A stretch of DNA of 45,650 nt. It comes from a bacterium. GTDB taxonomy: Bacteria; Bdellovibrionota_C; UBA2361; SZUA-149; JAEUWB01. Made by a program: the position numbers and the translations under genes. Numbering within the stretch: the stretch's first letter is position 1; each line of letters begins with the position of its first letter. Shown here in pieces: positions 17,743-25,550 of this stretch. The DNA is taken from NCBI GenBank assembly GCA_016786595.1, contig JAEUWB010000028.1, positions 1 through 45,650 on the forward strand, given 5' to 3'. Under the pieces are notes generated by a model. That model worked only from the letters and a program-made list of their open reading frames with translations. It was not told where the DNA came from and ran no database searches.

Positions 17743-17982
17743 CTACTGCAAGTCAGAGACGGTTAGACCCATGTCACGCAGCGTTGCGGAGAGGCCCTTC
17801 TTGTCGATAGTTTTAAGCACACGGGCTGAAACTTTAATCGATACCCACTTACCTGTTTCAGAATCAAATAATCTACGCGGACGTAAATTTACTTCCCAAA
17901 CTTTCTTGCGCTTATTGTTAGCGTGACTAACTTTATTGCCAACTTGGCGACGCTTTGATGTGACTGAACAAATTCTGCTCAT
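17743..17982 (-). CDS. rpmB: 50S ribosomal protein L28
   Basis: A 79-residue protein with the L28 signature MSRICSVTSKRRQVGNKVSH followed by ANNKRKK and the C-terminal VSARVLKTIDKKGL. Length matches the proteobacterial type (78 in E. coli). AAGAG precedes the ATG by about 8 bases. It is not next to rpmG, its usual neighbour; the genes around it are an unrelated STAS pair and recA. Confidence 0.96.
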   Translation of the reverse strand: MSRICSVTSKRRQVGNKVSHANNKRKKVWEVNLRPRRLFDSETGKWVSIKVSARVLKTIDKKGLSATLRDMGLTVSDLQ

Positions 17983-18115
17983 AGGAAAACTCTTTTCTAT
18001 AAAATTATATCTTCATGGGTCCCAATTCAGATCATGAAATCAGGGCCAAGCTCAAATTACGAGAGGGTGCATTTAAAGACTAAACTAGGGAAAAAATCAA
18101 CAATTATGAATAAAT

Positions 18116-18152
18116 GCGCAGAAAAGCTGGCTTTTTGCCAACTTCCCTGCGC
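18116..18152 (-). terminator. hairpin terminator downstream of recA
   Basis: As minus-strand RNA the sequence folds into a 16-bp stem with a 5-A loop: GCGCAGGGAAGUUGGC pairs with GCCAGCUUUUCUGCGC through three G-U wobbles. The plus-strand RNA would have mismatches at those positions, so the structure favours the recA direction. It is followed by AUUUAUU, a weak U-tract. It starts 67 bases after the recA stop. Confidence 0.6.
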
Positions 18153-18218
18153 AACATATTTCTACATTATGTGTGTTTCCTCAAGCAAACTGCATGCGTA
18201 GCCAAAACACTTTTTACT

Positions 18219-19412
18219 CTAATCACTGACAGCAACTCTAAGTTTACTCTCAGAGCTACTTACTGGAATACCAGAACTTTCCAAGATCAATTTTCTAACC
18301 TCTGCATAAATGTCTGGATTATCTTGCAGAAACTTTTTACTGTTTTCACGACCTTGTCCGAGACGCTCATTCTTAAAAGAATACCAAGCACCGATCTTAT
18401 CAATCACACCCTTCTCTGCTCCGATATCAACTAGCTCGCCAGCTTGAGAAATACCTTCATTATAAATGATATCGAATTCAACTTCTTTAAACGGTGCGGC
18501 AACCTTATTTTTCACAATCTTTACACGAGTTCTATTGCCCATGACTTCTTCCCCATCCTTCACAGCGCCGATACGACGGATATCCATGCGCACTGAAGAG
18601 TAAAATTTCAGCGCATTGCCGCCAGCAGTAGTCTCCGGCGAGCCAAACATCACCCCAATCTTCATGCGAATCTGGTTAATAAAAATAACTGTAGTATTTG
18701 TGCGTGAAACAGCTCCCGTCAGTTTGCGCAGTGCTTGACTCATCAAGCGCGCCTGTAACCCAGGCAGTTGATCGCCCATTTCGCCGTCCAATTCAGCCTG
18801 TGGAACTAACGCCGCTACAGAGTCAATCACAACGAGATCGACACTATTAGAGCGCACTAACGTTTCTGTAATATTTAGTGCCTGCTCACCTGAATCAGGT
18901 TGACTAATTAAAAGCTTGGTTGTGTCAACTCCGAGCCGCTGCGCATAATTAAGATCGAGCGCATGTTCCGCATCAACAAATACAACGGTGCCGCCACGCT
19001 TTTGCGTTTCAGCTGCGATATGTAGCGTTAAAGTTGTTTTACCCGAAGACTCTGGACCATAAATTTCGACCACGCGACCACGTGGAATGCCGCCAATTCC
19101 AAGCGCAATATCAAGTCCGATACTTCCTGTAGGAATAGCCTCAATTGGTTCATGCGTTTTTCCCTCATTCAGGCGCATAATCGCACCTTCACCATAATCT
19201 TTACGTAGCGTCGACAATGCAGCTTCTAGGGCCTTCTGTTTTTCGCTATCAACACGAGATAATTGAGCAGTTTTTTGTAGCATCGCCTTTGGGGCAACTG
19301 GCTTTTCCGTTACTACCTTTTCTGTTGCCACTCTCTCTGGCACTGCTTTGATGATCTTAGCTTTTTCAGCATTTGCTTTTTCTGTGTTTGTATTTTCCAT
19401 TATCTTTTCCAT
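18219..19412 (-). CDS. recA: recombinase RecA with N-terminal extension
   Basis: RecA, the ATP-dependent strand-exchange protein and LexA co-protease. Walker A is GPESSGKTT at residues 119-127; [48 protein letters not shown] and [15 protein letters not shown] are textbook. Length is 397, against about 350 normally. The excess is an N-terminal extension of about 50 residues, rich in Glu, Lys, Ala and Val with repeated EK spacing, ahead of the usual start at [11 protein letters not shown]. An ATG at 19400 is an alternative start, but it would remove only four residues of the extension. The C-terminus lacks the strongly acidic tail of E. coli RecA. It lies 57 bases downstream of lexA in the same direction. 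Confidence 0.97.
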   Translation of the reverse strand: MEKIMENTNTEKANAEKAKIIKAVPERVATEKVVTEKPVAPKAMLQKTAQLSRVDSEKQKALEAALSTLRKDYGEGAIMRLNEGKTHEPIEAIPTGSIGLDIALGIGGIPRGRVVEIYGPESSGKTTLTLHIAAETQKRGGTVVFVDAEHALDLNYAQRLGVDTTKLLISQPDSGEQALNITETLVRSNSVDLVVIDSVAALVPQAELDGEMGDQLPGLQARLMSQALRKLTGAVSRTNTTVIFINQIRMKIGVMFGSPETTAGGNALKFYSSVRMDIRRIGAVKDGEEVMGNRTRVKIVKNKVAAPFKEVEFDIIYNEGISQAGELVDIGAEKGVIDKIGAWYSFKNERLGQGRENSKKFLQDNPDIYAEVRKLILESSGIPVSSSESKLRVAVSD

Positions 19413-19446
19413 ATATGCAGTTACATCCTATTCTCTAAGTTTATAT

Positions 19447-19457
19447 CTATATATTCG
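19447..19457. promoter_or_regulatory. candidate LexA-operator half, recA side
   Basis: CTATATATTCG lies in the 57-bp gap between lexA and recA. A near-identical sequence occurs inverted in front of lexA (20166-20177). The pairing of the two sites suggests an SOS operator, but AT-rich promoter sequence could give the same match. Confidence 0.25.
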
Positions 19458-19469
19458 TCCGTTTGCGAT

Positions 19470-20150
19470 CTACATTTCACGCAGTAGTCCAATCATTTTT
19501 CCACGGATCTCAACATTATCGACAATAATCGGACTCATCGTGGGGTTGTGTGGTAATAGCGAAATCTTACCACCTTTGAGGCGACGAAAGGTTTTCAGTG
19601 TTGCGCAGCCATCATCAAGTACCGCAACTACAATATCTCCATCGTTGGCATTCTGCTGCTTGCGAATTACCACGATATCTCCATCCATAATATGCGCATC
19701 AATCATCGAATCCCCGGCAACTTGTAGGCAGTAAACTTCTCCGCGAGTAGTAATAAACTGGGGTGGAACATCGACTGTCACATTGCGGTCTTCGATTGCC
19801 TCAATCGGGGACCCGGCCGCAATCACGCCAGCAAGTGGCACGCTCCAGGGACTCTGCTCAACGGTGATTTCATCGCGCTCAACAAGTAAAATTGAGCCGT
19901 CTTCGCCGCGGCGAATAAATCCCTTGTCCTCAAGGCGTGTTAGGTGAAAATGCGCAGTTGACGGGGATTTAACCCCGATTGCTTGGGAAATATCTTTTAG
20001 TGTTGGACCAAATCCGTGTTCTGCAATAAAACCTCGGAGGTATTCCAAAGTGCGACGTTGCACAGGAGCAAGCGAATGGCTGCGATAGGCGGTTTCTAGT
20101 TGCGAATTACTGTGGTGCGAATTTGATTTATTATTTGTTGTCATAAGCAT
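19470..20150 (-). CDS. lexA: SOS repressor LexA
   Basis: A 226-residue repressor of the SOS regulon. The N-terminal winged helix-turn-helix is recognised by RRTLEYLRGFIAEHGFGPTL and VKSPSTAHFHLTRLEDKGFI; the C-terminal S24 protease domain has Ser148 (AGDSM) and Lys186 (ATLKTFRR), with the self-cleavage bond Ala112-Gly113 in VIAAGSP. I start at the ATG at 20150; two other ATG codons (20144, and 20180 further upstream) are in frame. The 20180 one would share the palindrome CATATG with the divergent crotonase start, leaving no promoter, so it is unlikely. recA follows 57 bases downstream in the same direction. Confidence 0.95.
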   Translation of the reverse strand: MLMTTNNKSNSHHSNSQLETAYRSHSLAPVQRRTLEYLRGFIAEHGFGPTLKDISQAIGVKSPSTAHFHLTRLEDKGFIRRGEDGSILLVERDEITVEQSPWSVPLAGVIAAGSPIEAIEDRNVTVDVPPQFITTRGEVYCLQVAGDSMIDAHIMDGDIVVIRKQQNANDGDIVVAVLDDGCATLKTFRRLKGGKISLLPHNPTMSPIIVDNVEIRGKMIGLLREM

Positions 20151-20165
20151 TATTAACTCTTTATA

Positions 20166-20177
20166 CGATATATATAG
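20166..20177. promoter_or_regulatory. candidate LexA-operator half, lexA side
   Basis: CGATATATATAG in the 30-bp gap between the divergent lexA and crotonase starts. On the minus strand it reads CTATATATATCG, one base longer than the site before recA. It would place any repressor over both divergent promoters. Confidence 0.25.
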
Positions 20178-20180
20178 CAT

Positions 20181-20981
20181 ATGGAAAATTTATCGAAAGA
20201 AAAATCTTCATTAATTATAAAAATCAAGGAATCTCAGCATGTTACATCAATTATATTGAACGATCCGGATAAGCTAAATGCCATGGGAGAGGCTATGGCC
20301 GAACAATTTAGTGAGGCCATCCAGCAAGTCAGACAAGATCAAACCTGTCGGGTCCTAGTAATTAAGGGCTCTGGAAAGGCGTTCTCTGCTGGTGGCGATC
20401 TAGACATGTTGCAACATAAGACCACTCTCACTCCACAAGAAAACCAAGTTGGGATGTTAAAATTTTATCGTAGTTTTCTTGCGCTATTACAAGTTGAAAT
20501 TCCTGTAGTTGCGGCAATTAATGGACACGCGGTTGGTGCTGGACTCTGCGTTGCAGTTGCTTGCGATATGCGCATTGCTTCAACCGCAGCAAAACTTGGA
20601 TTTAATTTTGTGCGCCTTGGACTTCATCCTGGCATGGGCATCACGCACACACTGCCAAATCTAATCGGCCCTGCGCATGCTGCTGAGTTACTCTACACGG
20701 GTCGGATTATTTCCGCAGCAGAAGCGCAACGCATTGGCTTAGTTAATCATATTGTGGATGCAGAAAAATTCGATGAAGCAGCTTTGGGAATCGCTAACGA
20801 AATTGCAACGGCTGGCCCGCATGCCGTGCGCGACCTTAAGCATTCACTCAAGCAAATGGCTTCGCGCACATTGAATGAGTGTTTGGCGCGAGAAGCTGAA
20901 GCTCAATCAAAAAGTTACGCGGGACAAGAATTCAAAACAGGCTTGGCGGCGATTCGCGAAAAGCGCGACCCACAGTTCTAA
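20181..20981 (+). CDS. crotonase-family protein (enoyl-CoA hydratase/isomerase-like)
   Basis: A 266-residue crotonase-fold protein. Seen: the oxyanion-hole loops AFSAGGDLDM and GHAVGAGLCVAVACDMRIAS, and LGLHPGMGITHTLPNLIG. In classical enoyl-CoA hydratase two Glu residues do the chemistry (GGGCEL and GQPEILLG); here the aligned positions read GAGLCV and GFNFVRLG, so both are absent. It is therefore probably not a hydratase; another crotonase reaction is possible. I recall a set of similar myxobacterial and delta-proteobacterial homologs with the same LGLHPGMG motif. The ATG directly follows the divergent lexA region, which may place it under shared control. Confidence 0.85.
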   Translation: MENLSKEKSSLIIKIKESQHVTSIILNDPDKLNAMGEAMAEQFSEAIQQVRQDQTCRVLVIKGSGKAFSAGGDLDMLQHKTTLTPQENQVGMLKFYRSFLALLQVEIPVVAAINGHAVGAGLCVAVACDMRIASTAAKLGFNFVRLGLHPGMGITHTLPNLIGPAHAAELLYTGRIISAAEAQRIGLVNHIVDAEKFDEAALGIANEIATAGPHAVRDLKHSLKQMASRTLNECLAREAEAQSKSYAGQEFKTGLAAIREKRDPQF

Positions 20982-21023
20982 ACTTTAGCGGGTAGTGGCA
21001 CTGCACTAACAACAGCAAGCAAG

Positions 21024-21194
21024 CTATTGACGCTCTCTCAAGAAATAAATTGTCGACACGGCAGTTACAATCAACAAGGCTTCGGTGATCCAAAACTCAT
21101 GCCACAAATTGTGCTCAAGTGCGATTTGTGCAAGCCGCACAGTCAAAATCGCAACAAGTATACACGCTAAAAATGCTAATTTCTTCGTACCCAT
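21024..21194 (-). CDS. small two-helix membrane protein
   Basis: A 56-residue open frame, MGTKKLAFLACILVAIL to YFLRERQ. It contains two hydrophobic helices (about residues 6-24 and 36-52) joined by a loop with HNLWHEFW, and a basic C-terminus. AGGTAG lies about 6 bases before the ATG. The composition and ribosome-binding site favour a real gene. It is convergent with the crotonase gene. Function unknown. Confidence 0.55.
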   Translation of the reverse strand: MGTKKLAFLACILVAILTVRLAQIALEHNLWHEFWITEALLIVTAVSTIYFLRERQ

Positions 21195-21626
21195 AGAACT
21201 ACCTATTTGTAGTCAAAAAATATTTTTTTGTCCCCTGACTTGACTTTCCCCTGGAAACAGAGCTACTACTTTAACGTGTTTAAACGCAAACTTAGTTAAA
21301 CTAAAGTTTGGTTAAAGCTGTTTTTCTGCTGGTATTTTAGGTGGATAAGACAGTGGCAGCGAATAAAATGCAGTTGTTGGGCATAAAGCGCTGTACAAAC
21401 TGTTTAGATTAGATTAAGTTAGTTGAAACAGTGTGGATATTTAGGAACCTTCAGTTTTGAATGACAAAAATTAGCCACAAGCAACTTGTTAGTAGTGATT
21501 ACAATCAATCAAGTTTAATCAACTTGGTTAGAAACTAATCGCGAGAGTGGCTGTCGTTTGAAGTTGAGGGTTTTTTATTTCCTGTGATCTTTGAAAGTAG
21601 ATTATTGAGGAGGGCTAGTTTCGAAT
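21195..21626 (+). other. 432-bp leader without a recognisable gene
   Basis: AT-rich spacer ahead of the conserved hypothetical gene. TTGACT at 21240-21245 with TACTAC 18 bases later is a possible sigma-70 promoter. The region repeats GTTTAAAC- and AGTTAAACT-like strings, and CAAGTT-TAATC-AACTTG forms a small dyad. A GGAGG sequence at 21607-21613 serves the next gene. If the promoter is real the 5' UTR is over 350 bases long, enough for a regulatory RNA, but I recognise no known riboswitch. Confidence 0.4.
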
Positions 21627-21953
21627 ATGTCTACCGCAACACGTGTTCGTCCAGGAAGTTTCGAAGAAAGTGAAGATTCATCAGTCTCCTATCGTATTAA
21701 GCCAGAAAGAAATCTATTAGCAGCAGTTTTAGCTCGAGCAATTTGCGATGCCTTTGGTTCAGCGCAATGCGACAGACACGTAGTACGGTCTGCGCGGCAA
21801 TGGCTCTTTGGCAAACTGACTCCTACCCGTGCGTTTAGTTTTGCTTGGGTGGCACAGCATTTAGATCTCGATCCGGCCCAACTACAGGTGACCCTAAAGG
21901 GCTATGAAGGTAACCCAGAAATGGTTGAAGAACGCTTGAGTTTACTTAGGTAA
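21627..21953 (+). CDS. conserved hypothetical protein
   Basis: A 108-residue soluble protein. The N-terminal 25 residues are polar; the rest is helical, with RSARQWLFG and RAFSFAWVAQHLDLDPAQLQ. I recall this 'WLF...FSF..v...LdlDP..l' pattern in small hypothetical proteins of delta-proteobacteria, Acidobacteria and relatives, without a function; a DNA-binding helix-turn-helix-like role is possible. It has a good GAGGAGG ribosome-binding site. It ends at an intrinsic terminator that lies inside the following MFS gene. Confidence 0.7.
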   Translation: MSTATRVRPGSFEESEDSSVSYRIKPERNLLAAVLARAICDAFGSAQCDRHVVRSARQWLFGKLTPTRAFSFAWVAQHLDLDPAQLQVTLKGYEGNPEMVEERLSLLR

Positions 21954-21956
21954 TAG

Positions 21957-23165
21957 TTGCAAGCTTCTGACTACCAGTCGCAGACAACCGGCGTTAAGTC
22001 CTACTTAACGCCGGTTGTTTTTTATGCGCTCTGCTATTTCTTTCTCTTCAGTTATATCGCCATCATTCAGGGATTGTTGCCACTTTACTTTCAAACCCGC
22101 GACATTTCCAACTCATCCTACTCAATCATCAGCCTGCTGGGGATTGTAACTTGGGTTTTTGGAGGACCTGTAACGCAAAACCTGGCGCATCGATACTTCT
22201 CAGTAAGAAGTTTGATGCTTGCTGCCGGGATTTGTTATGTGATTTCAATTGCTGGACTATCGATTTCTTCCGCACCCTCATTATTGGGTTTGTTTTTTGC
22301 AATTTCGATGTTTAGCTTTGCAGCCGCCGTATCGCTGATTGACACAGAAACTCTCCATAGCGACAAAACTGTTCCTTATGAAAAAATCCGACTTTGGGGT
22401 TCGCTTGGATTTATCGTTACAGCGTTTGGAACAGGCATGAGTGCTGGGCAGCTTGGCGCGACGATTGCCACGCAGCTTGGCATGCTCATCCCGGCTGTGT
22501 GTTTTTTAATTCTCGTCTATCAAAATCGAGCTCTATTCCCCGATCTTGCACGCTATAAGTTTATGCCGACTCAACGTCAGCATTGGGCTTGGAGAGCGCT
22601 GCCGCAGCAATACTTTTTAATTTTGGCAATCGTCTTTTTGAATTGGGTCTCACATCAAACACTTTACATCTACCTATCGATTCATCTCAGCGACTTAGGC
22701 TGGTCCGCACGAGGCATCACTCAAGCTTGGATGCTGGGAGTATGTTCTGAATTGGTGATGTTTCTACTGCTACCAAAGATTTTTCAGCATGTTTCTTTTC
22801 GCGCATGTATTATTTTATCGATGTTAATTACCTGTATCCGTTGGACCGCATTTTCGCTCTCTACCGATACGAACATAATTTTATTACTTCAGGTTTTACA
22901 TGCTTTTACTTTCAGCATGTTTTATATCAGCTCAGTAAAATTAAGTTATCGAATTTTGCCGCCAGAATTTCGCGACCGCGGACAAGGCTACTTAACGGCG
23001 GCAGGTTCTGGGGCAGGCTCAGTTGTGGCGCGCCTCTTGTTAGCAGTTTGGACAATTTATCATCCAGACAACTTACACGTGCAATTCTTGTTTTTTATTT
23101 CGGCGGTAGTAGCAGTAATCGGCTCATGCATGGCGTTAGCATTGCGGGAACACTTACCGAATTGA
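21957..23165 (+). CDS. MFS transporter (MFS_1-like)
   Basis: A 402-residue membrane protein with about 12 hydrophobic segments. KIRLWGSLGFI in the middle is typical of the LacY/nucleoside-proton symporter-like branch (MFS_1_like, as in YcaD/HcaT), so it probably moves a small metabolite by proton symport; the substrate is unknown. The first membrane helix (PVVFYALCYFFLFSYIAII) begins about residue 19, so translation must start before it. The only in-frame start is TTG at 21957, with AGG about 7 bases upstream and 3 bases after the previous stop. A strong intrinsic terminator occupies codons about 10-23; see the terminator feature. Confidence 0.83.
   Translation: MQASDYQSQTTGVKSYLTPVVFYALCYFFLFSYIAIIQGLLPLYFQTRDISNSSYSIISLLGIVTWVFGGPVTQNLAHRYFSVRSLMLAAGICYVISIAGLSISSAPSLLGLFFAISMFSFAAAVSLIDTETLHSDKTVPYEKIRLWGSLGFIVTAFGTGMSAGQLGATIATQLGMLIPAVCFLILVYQNRALFPDLARYKFMPTQRQHWAWRALPQQYFLILAIVFLNWVSHQTLYIYLSIHLSDLGWSARGITQAWMLGVCSELVMFLLLPKIFQHVSFRACIILSMLITCIRWTAFSLSTDTNIILLLQVLHAFTFSMFYISSVKLSYRILPPEFRDRGQGYLTAAGSGAGSVVARLLLAVWTIYHPDNLHVQFLFFISAVVAVIGSCMALALREHLPN
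21984..22023 (+). terminator. strong intrinsic terminator inside the start of the MFS gene
   Basis: A perfect 15-bp stem (ACAACCGGCGTTAAG / CTTAACGCCGGTTGT, 5-base loop) is directly followed by six T residues. It ends transcripts of the 21627 gene, yet it overlaps the first codons of the MFS coding sequence. Confidence 0.9.
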
Positions 23166-23205
23166 TCGATCCCGGGTCCGGCATTGAATTACGGGGTTGG
23201 CAGTA

Positions 23206-23393
23206 GGTACAGGGTCACGGCCATTAAGATAAGGAAAGCAGGTAAGTCCTCGTCATTTCGAGCGAAACGAAGTGCAGTCGAGAAATCTCCAAATTTCTCC
23301 AGTAAATGCAGTTGGGGATCTTTCGACTTGCTCTTGCTGGACACACTCACGATGACTAAAAAATCCTTATCTTAATAGCCGTGGGTACAGGGT
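23206..23393. mobile_element. MITE-like element with TIRs and 10-bp direct repeats
   Basis: The element proper is 23216-23383 (168 bp). Its ends are 20-bp inverted repeats with one mismatch (CACGGCCATTAAGATAAGGA at left; the right copy has T for C at position 7). The direct repeat GGTACAGGGT abuts both ends exactly (23206-23215 and 23384-23393), as a target-site duplication would. Inside, a second imperfect inverted repeat has left arm near 23252 (GTCATTTCGAGCG) and right arm near 23317-23356; this GTCATTTCGAGCG type of motif recurs in dispersed repeats of many environmental bacteria, from memory. It has no coding capacity. Confidence 0.75.
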
Positions 23394-23543
23394 TACTTTC
23401 AGCGACTGCGGCAATCAACAAATCATTGATATTTCAAACACTTATCTGTTCCCACTAAATGAATTAGCAGCAACTTTAAGGAATCAGCGCTGCCCTAAGC
23501 GGCATCCTAAGATCGGTTCTAAAATATCTAAGGTCTATCTAGA

Positions 23544-25550
23544 ATGCGAAAAACATGTCTTTTTGTTGCATGCTTCGTCTTTGCGTTTCAAGCACACGCA
23601 GACACGCCCGCATCATCTGGTCACGTTGGATCTTCCAGTAGCAACTCCTCAAGCTCATCTTCTGCCTCAACCAGCTCAACCTCAGGTCAACCTGATCCAT
23701 GTGATGAGTTTCACAACAACAACTGCTGCGAGGAATTATCAACCGAAGTAGGCGCAGGCAAAGAAGAACCCGTGGTCTCTTTATTTTGCGAAGAAAATCG
23801 CGAATTATTTAATGAATGTTGCGGATCTAGTTCCAGTAGTTCGGCTTCCAGCAGTTCTGCAAGCTCATCAACAAGTTCTAGCACTTCAAGCACAAGCTCA
23901 ACTGGATCAGGCTCAAGTTCCTCAACGTCAAGCAGCTCTTCTTCAGGTAGCACCTCTTCTACCTCTTCAAGCACATCAACAAGCTCAGGAAGCACAAGCT
24001 CCGGGTCAACTAGTTCTGGTTCAACCAGTTCGGGCTCGACTAGCTCCGGAAGCACTAGTTCAAGTGGCAGTACTTCATCAAGTGGGTCTACATCTTCTGG
24101 CGGGACAAGCACCTCGACATCCTCGGGCGGATCTATCGAAGCGTTAAGACCTTGTGATGGTCACGATTTTCGCTTGTTAAAGACTACCCTAGATCTACCA
24201 ATTAGTTCCGAAATCATTAGTGGTTCAATTCAGGGCAAAGTTAAGGTCTCGGCCTGCTATTGTATTGATCAAGGCGCTAGTGGCTGCTCAAATTGTCCTC
24301 CAAACGATGTGCGCCCGCTCTGCCAGCAAGGTTATCAAACCGCCCGTTCGAATCTCGAATCTATCGTTAGCACCCATTTCGTTGCACCAGAAACTAGCCA
24401 CGACCTTGCTACTGCTTACGATGGTACCTGGGTTTCACCACTCGTTAGAGTTTATACCCTAGCGTGGGATACAACTACAGTTCCAAATGGGAATTACACA
24501 GTCTACGGCGAAGCAAGGTTTGCAAATGGCCCACTTTTACGTAGTCGAAACTCAATCAAGGTAGCTGTTGCAAATATCTCAAACGACACGAGCTGGATAC
24601 CAAATGCACCTTGCAAAAAAGTTACTCTCAAAGTTACGGGCATTAACGGCGAAAAATTCCCTGATGGCGAGCAACAAATTTGTTACGACGAAAATACGCG
24701 CTTCTTCTACCCCGAGGTGTGTAAACCTAAAGACGACGCAGAACCATGTCGCGCATTTAAGGAATCACCAACTGACTCCATGCTCGACCGCGTCACCAGA
24801 TTCGATTCAATTAACCCAGCCTCAGGAATTTGTATTACTCTTGGCGGTTCACCCCGTGAAGTTGAATTTAATTGGCCCGGCGCAGCTGGCGCTGTGCTTG
24901 TCCAGGGCGAACAATGCGTTTTTCTCGAGGAAAATATCAACGCCGAGCATACATACTTTGGAAGTTCTGGATTTTATTTAATCCATCGCGAAAGACTTTC
25001 TACTAAACGCGGGCTTCCGTCTGCAGGCGCAGGCATTCCACTGCCTGAAACTGGAAGTTTTTGCGAAGCCGGTGACCCTCGCTGCGAAATCCCTGAAGTT
25101 TGTAAAAACGGCACAAATCCTCAGCGCTGCTTTTTTAGGCAACCCGACCCAAACTGCTTAAATCAGCACGAACGGGTCGGCACTTGTCAGAAAATTAGCG
25201 ATTGGAGCGAAGTTCGCTACGAGCCAGGTGAATTTGTGCATACCTACAATGAGCGCTCTTATCCATCTGGAGCCCCCTTTCCTAGCACCTGTTGGGCAGA
25301 AGTCAGCGTGACCTGCACGGGAACGCCAGACCCAATTCGATCCTGGCATGGGCCAGCTCCGACTCAAGAATGCCAAACTGCAATTATTAATCGTGACCGC
25401 AGTCAGTGCAATCAATGTAAAACTGCCTGCCTCAGCGAATGCAGAAACAGTGAGTATGGATCCTGCACACACGAATACCTCGGATTTGGTGAAATGTGTG
25501 GAACATGTGAGTATCAATGTGAATGGAGCTATGCAGCGTGTTTAAATTAA
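23544..25550 (+). CDS. secreted protein with Ser-rich linkers and Cys-rich C-terminus
   Basis: A 668-residue protein with a signal peptide (residues 1-19). Next come a Ser-rich stretch (about 29-48), a small Cys domain (51-93, with CC pairs), a Ser/Thr/Gly linker (94-196) including tandem GSTSS pentads, and then about 470 residues of globular sequence with many Cys. The last part (about 630-668) is a tight cluster: CNQCKTACLSECRNSEYGSC then CGTCEYQCEW. This looks like an extracellular protein held in shape by disulfides, with flexible linkers as in polysaccharide-degrading or adhesive proteins; I do not recognise an enzymatic domain. Its 3' end overlaps the secreted papain-family protease. 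Confidence 0.85.
   Translation: MRKTCLFVACFVFAFQAHADTPASSGHVGSSSSNSSSSSSASTSSTSGQPDPCDEFHNNNCCEELSTEVGAGKEEPVVSLFCEENRELFNECCGSSSSSSASSSSASSSTSSSTSSTSSTGSGSSSSTSSSSSSGSTSSTSSSTSTSSGSTSSGSTSSGSTSSGSTSSGSTSSSGSTSSSGSTSSGGTSTSTSSGGSIEALRPCDGHDFRLLKTTLDLPISSEIISGSIQGKVKVSACYCIDQGASGCSNCPPNDVRPLCQQGYQTARSNLESIVSTHFVAPETSHDLATAYDGTWVSPLVRVYTLAWDTTTVPNGNYTVYGEARFANGPLLRSRNSIKVAVANISNDTSWIPNAPCKKVTLKVTGINGEKFPDGEQQICYDENTRFFYPEVCKPKDDAEPCRAFKESPTDSMLDRVTRFDSINPASGICITLGGSPREVEFNWPGAAGAVLVQGEQCVFLEENINAEHTYFGSSGFYLIHRERLSTKRGLPSAGAGIPLPETGSFCEAGDPRCEIPEVCKNGTNPQRCFFRQPDPNCLNQHERVGTCQKISDWSEVRYEPGEFVHTYNERSYPSGAPFPSTCWAEVSVTCTGTPDPIRSWHGPAPTQECQTAIINRDRSQCNQCKTACLSECRNSEYGSCTHEYLGFGEMCGTCEYQCEWSYAACLN
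23823..24131 (+). repeat. Ser-linker coding repeat with 15-bp GSTSS units
   Basis: Codes for residues 94-196 of the secreted protein. The most regular part (about 23982-24062) codes for tandem GSTSS pentads, with synonymous variation among the TCA, TCG, AGT and AGC codons. Slippage or recombination could change the linker length. Reading the opposite strand gives a spurious acidic repeat frame. Confidence 0.8.

Noticed and set aside
17669-17926. 85-residue plus-strand frame across rpmB
   Set aside because: Antisense to the clear L28 coding sequence; no supporting start signal.
23711-24112. Acidic repeat frame on the minus strand
   Set aside because: It is the antisense of the GSTSS linker (ELVEPELVEPEL pattern). 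No start signal; a by-product of the Ser repeats.
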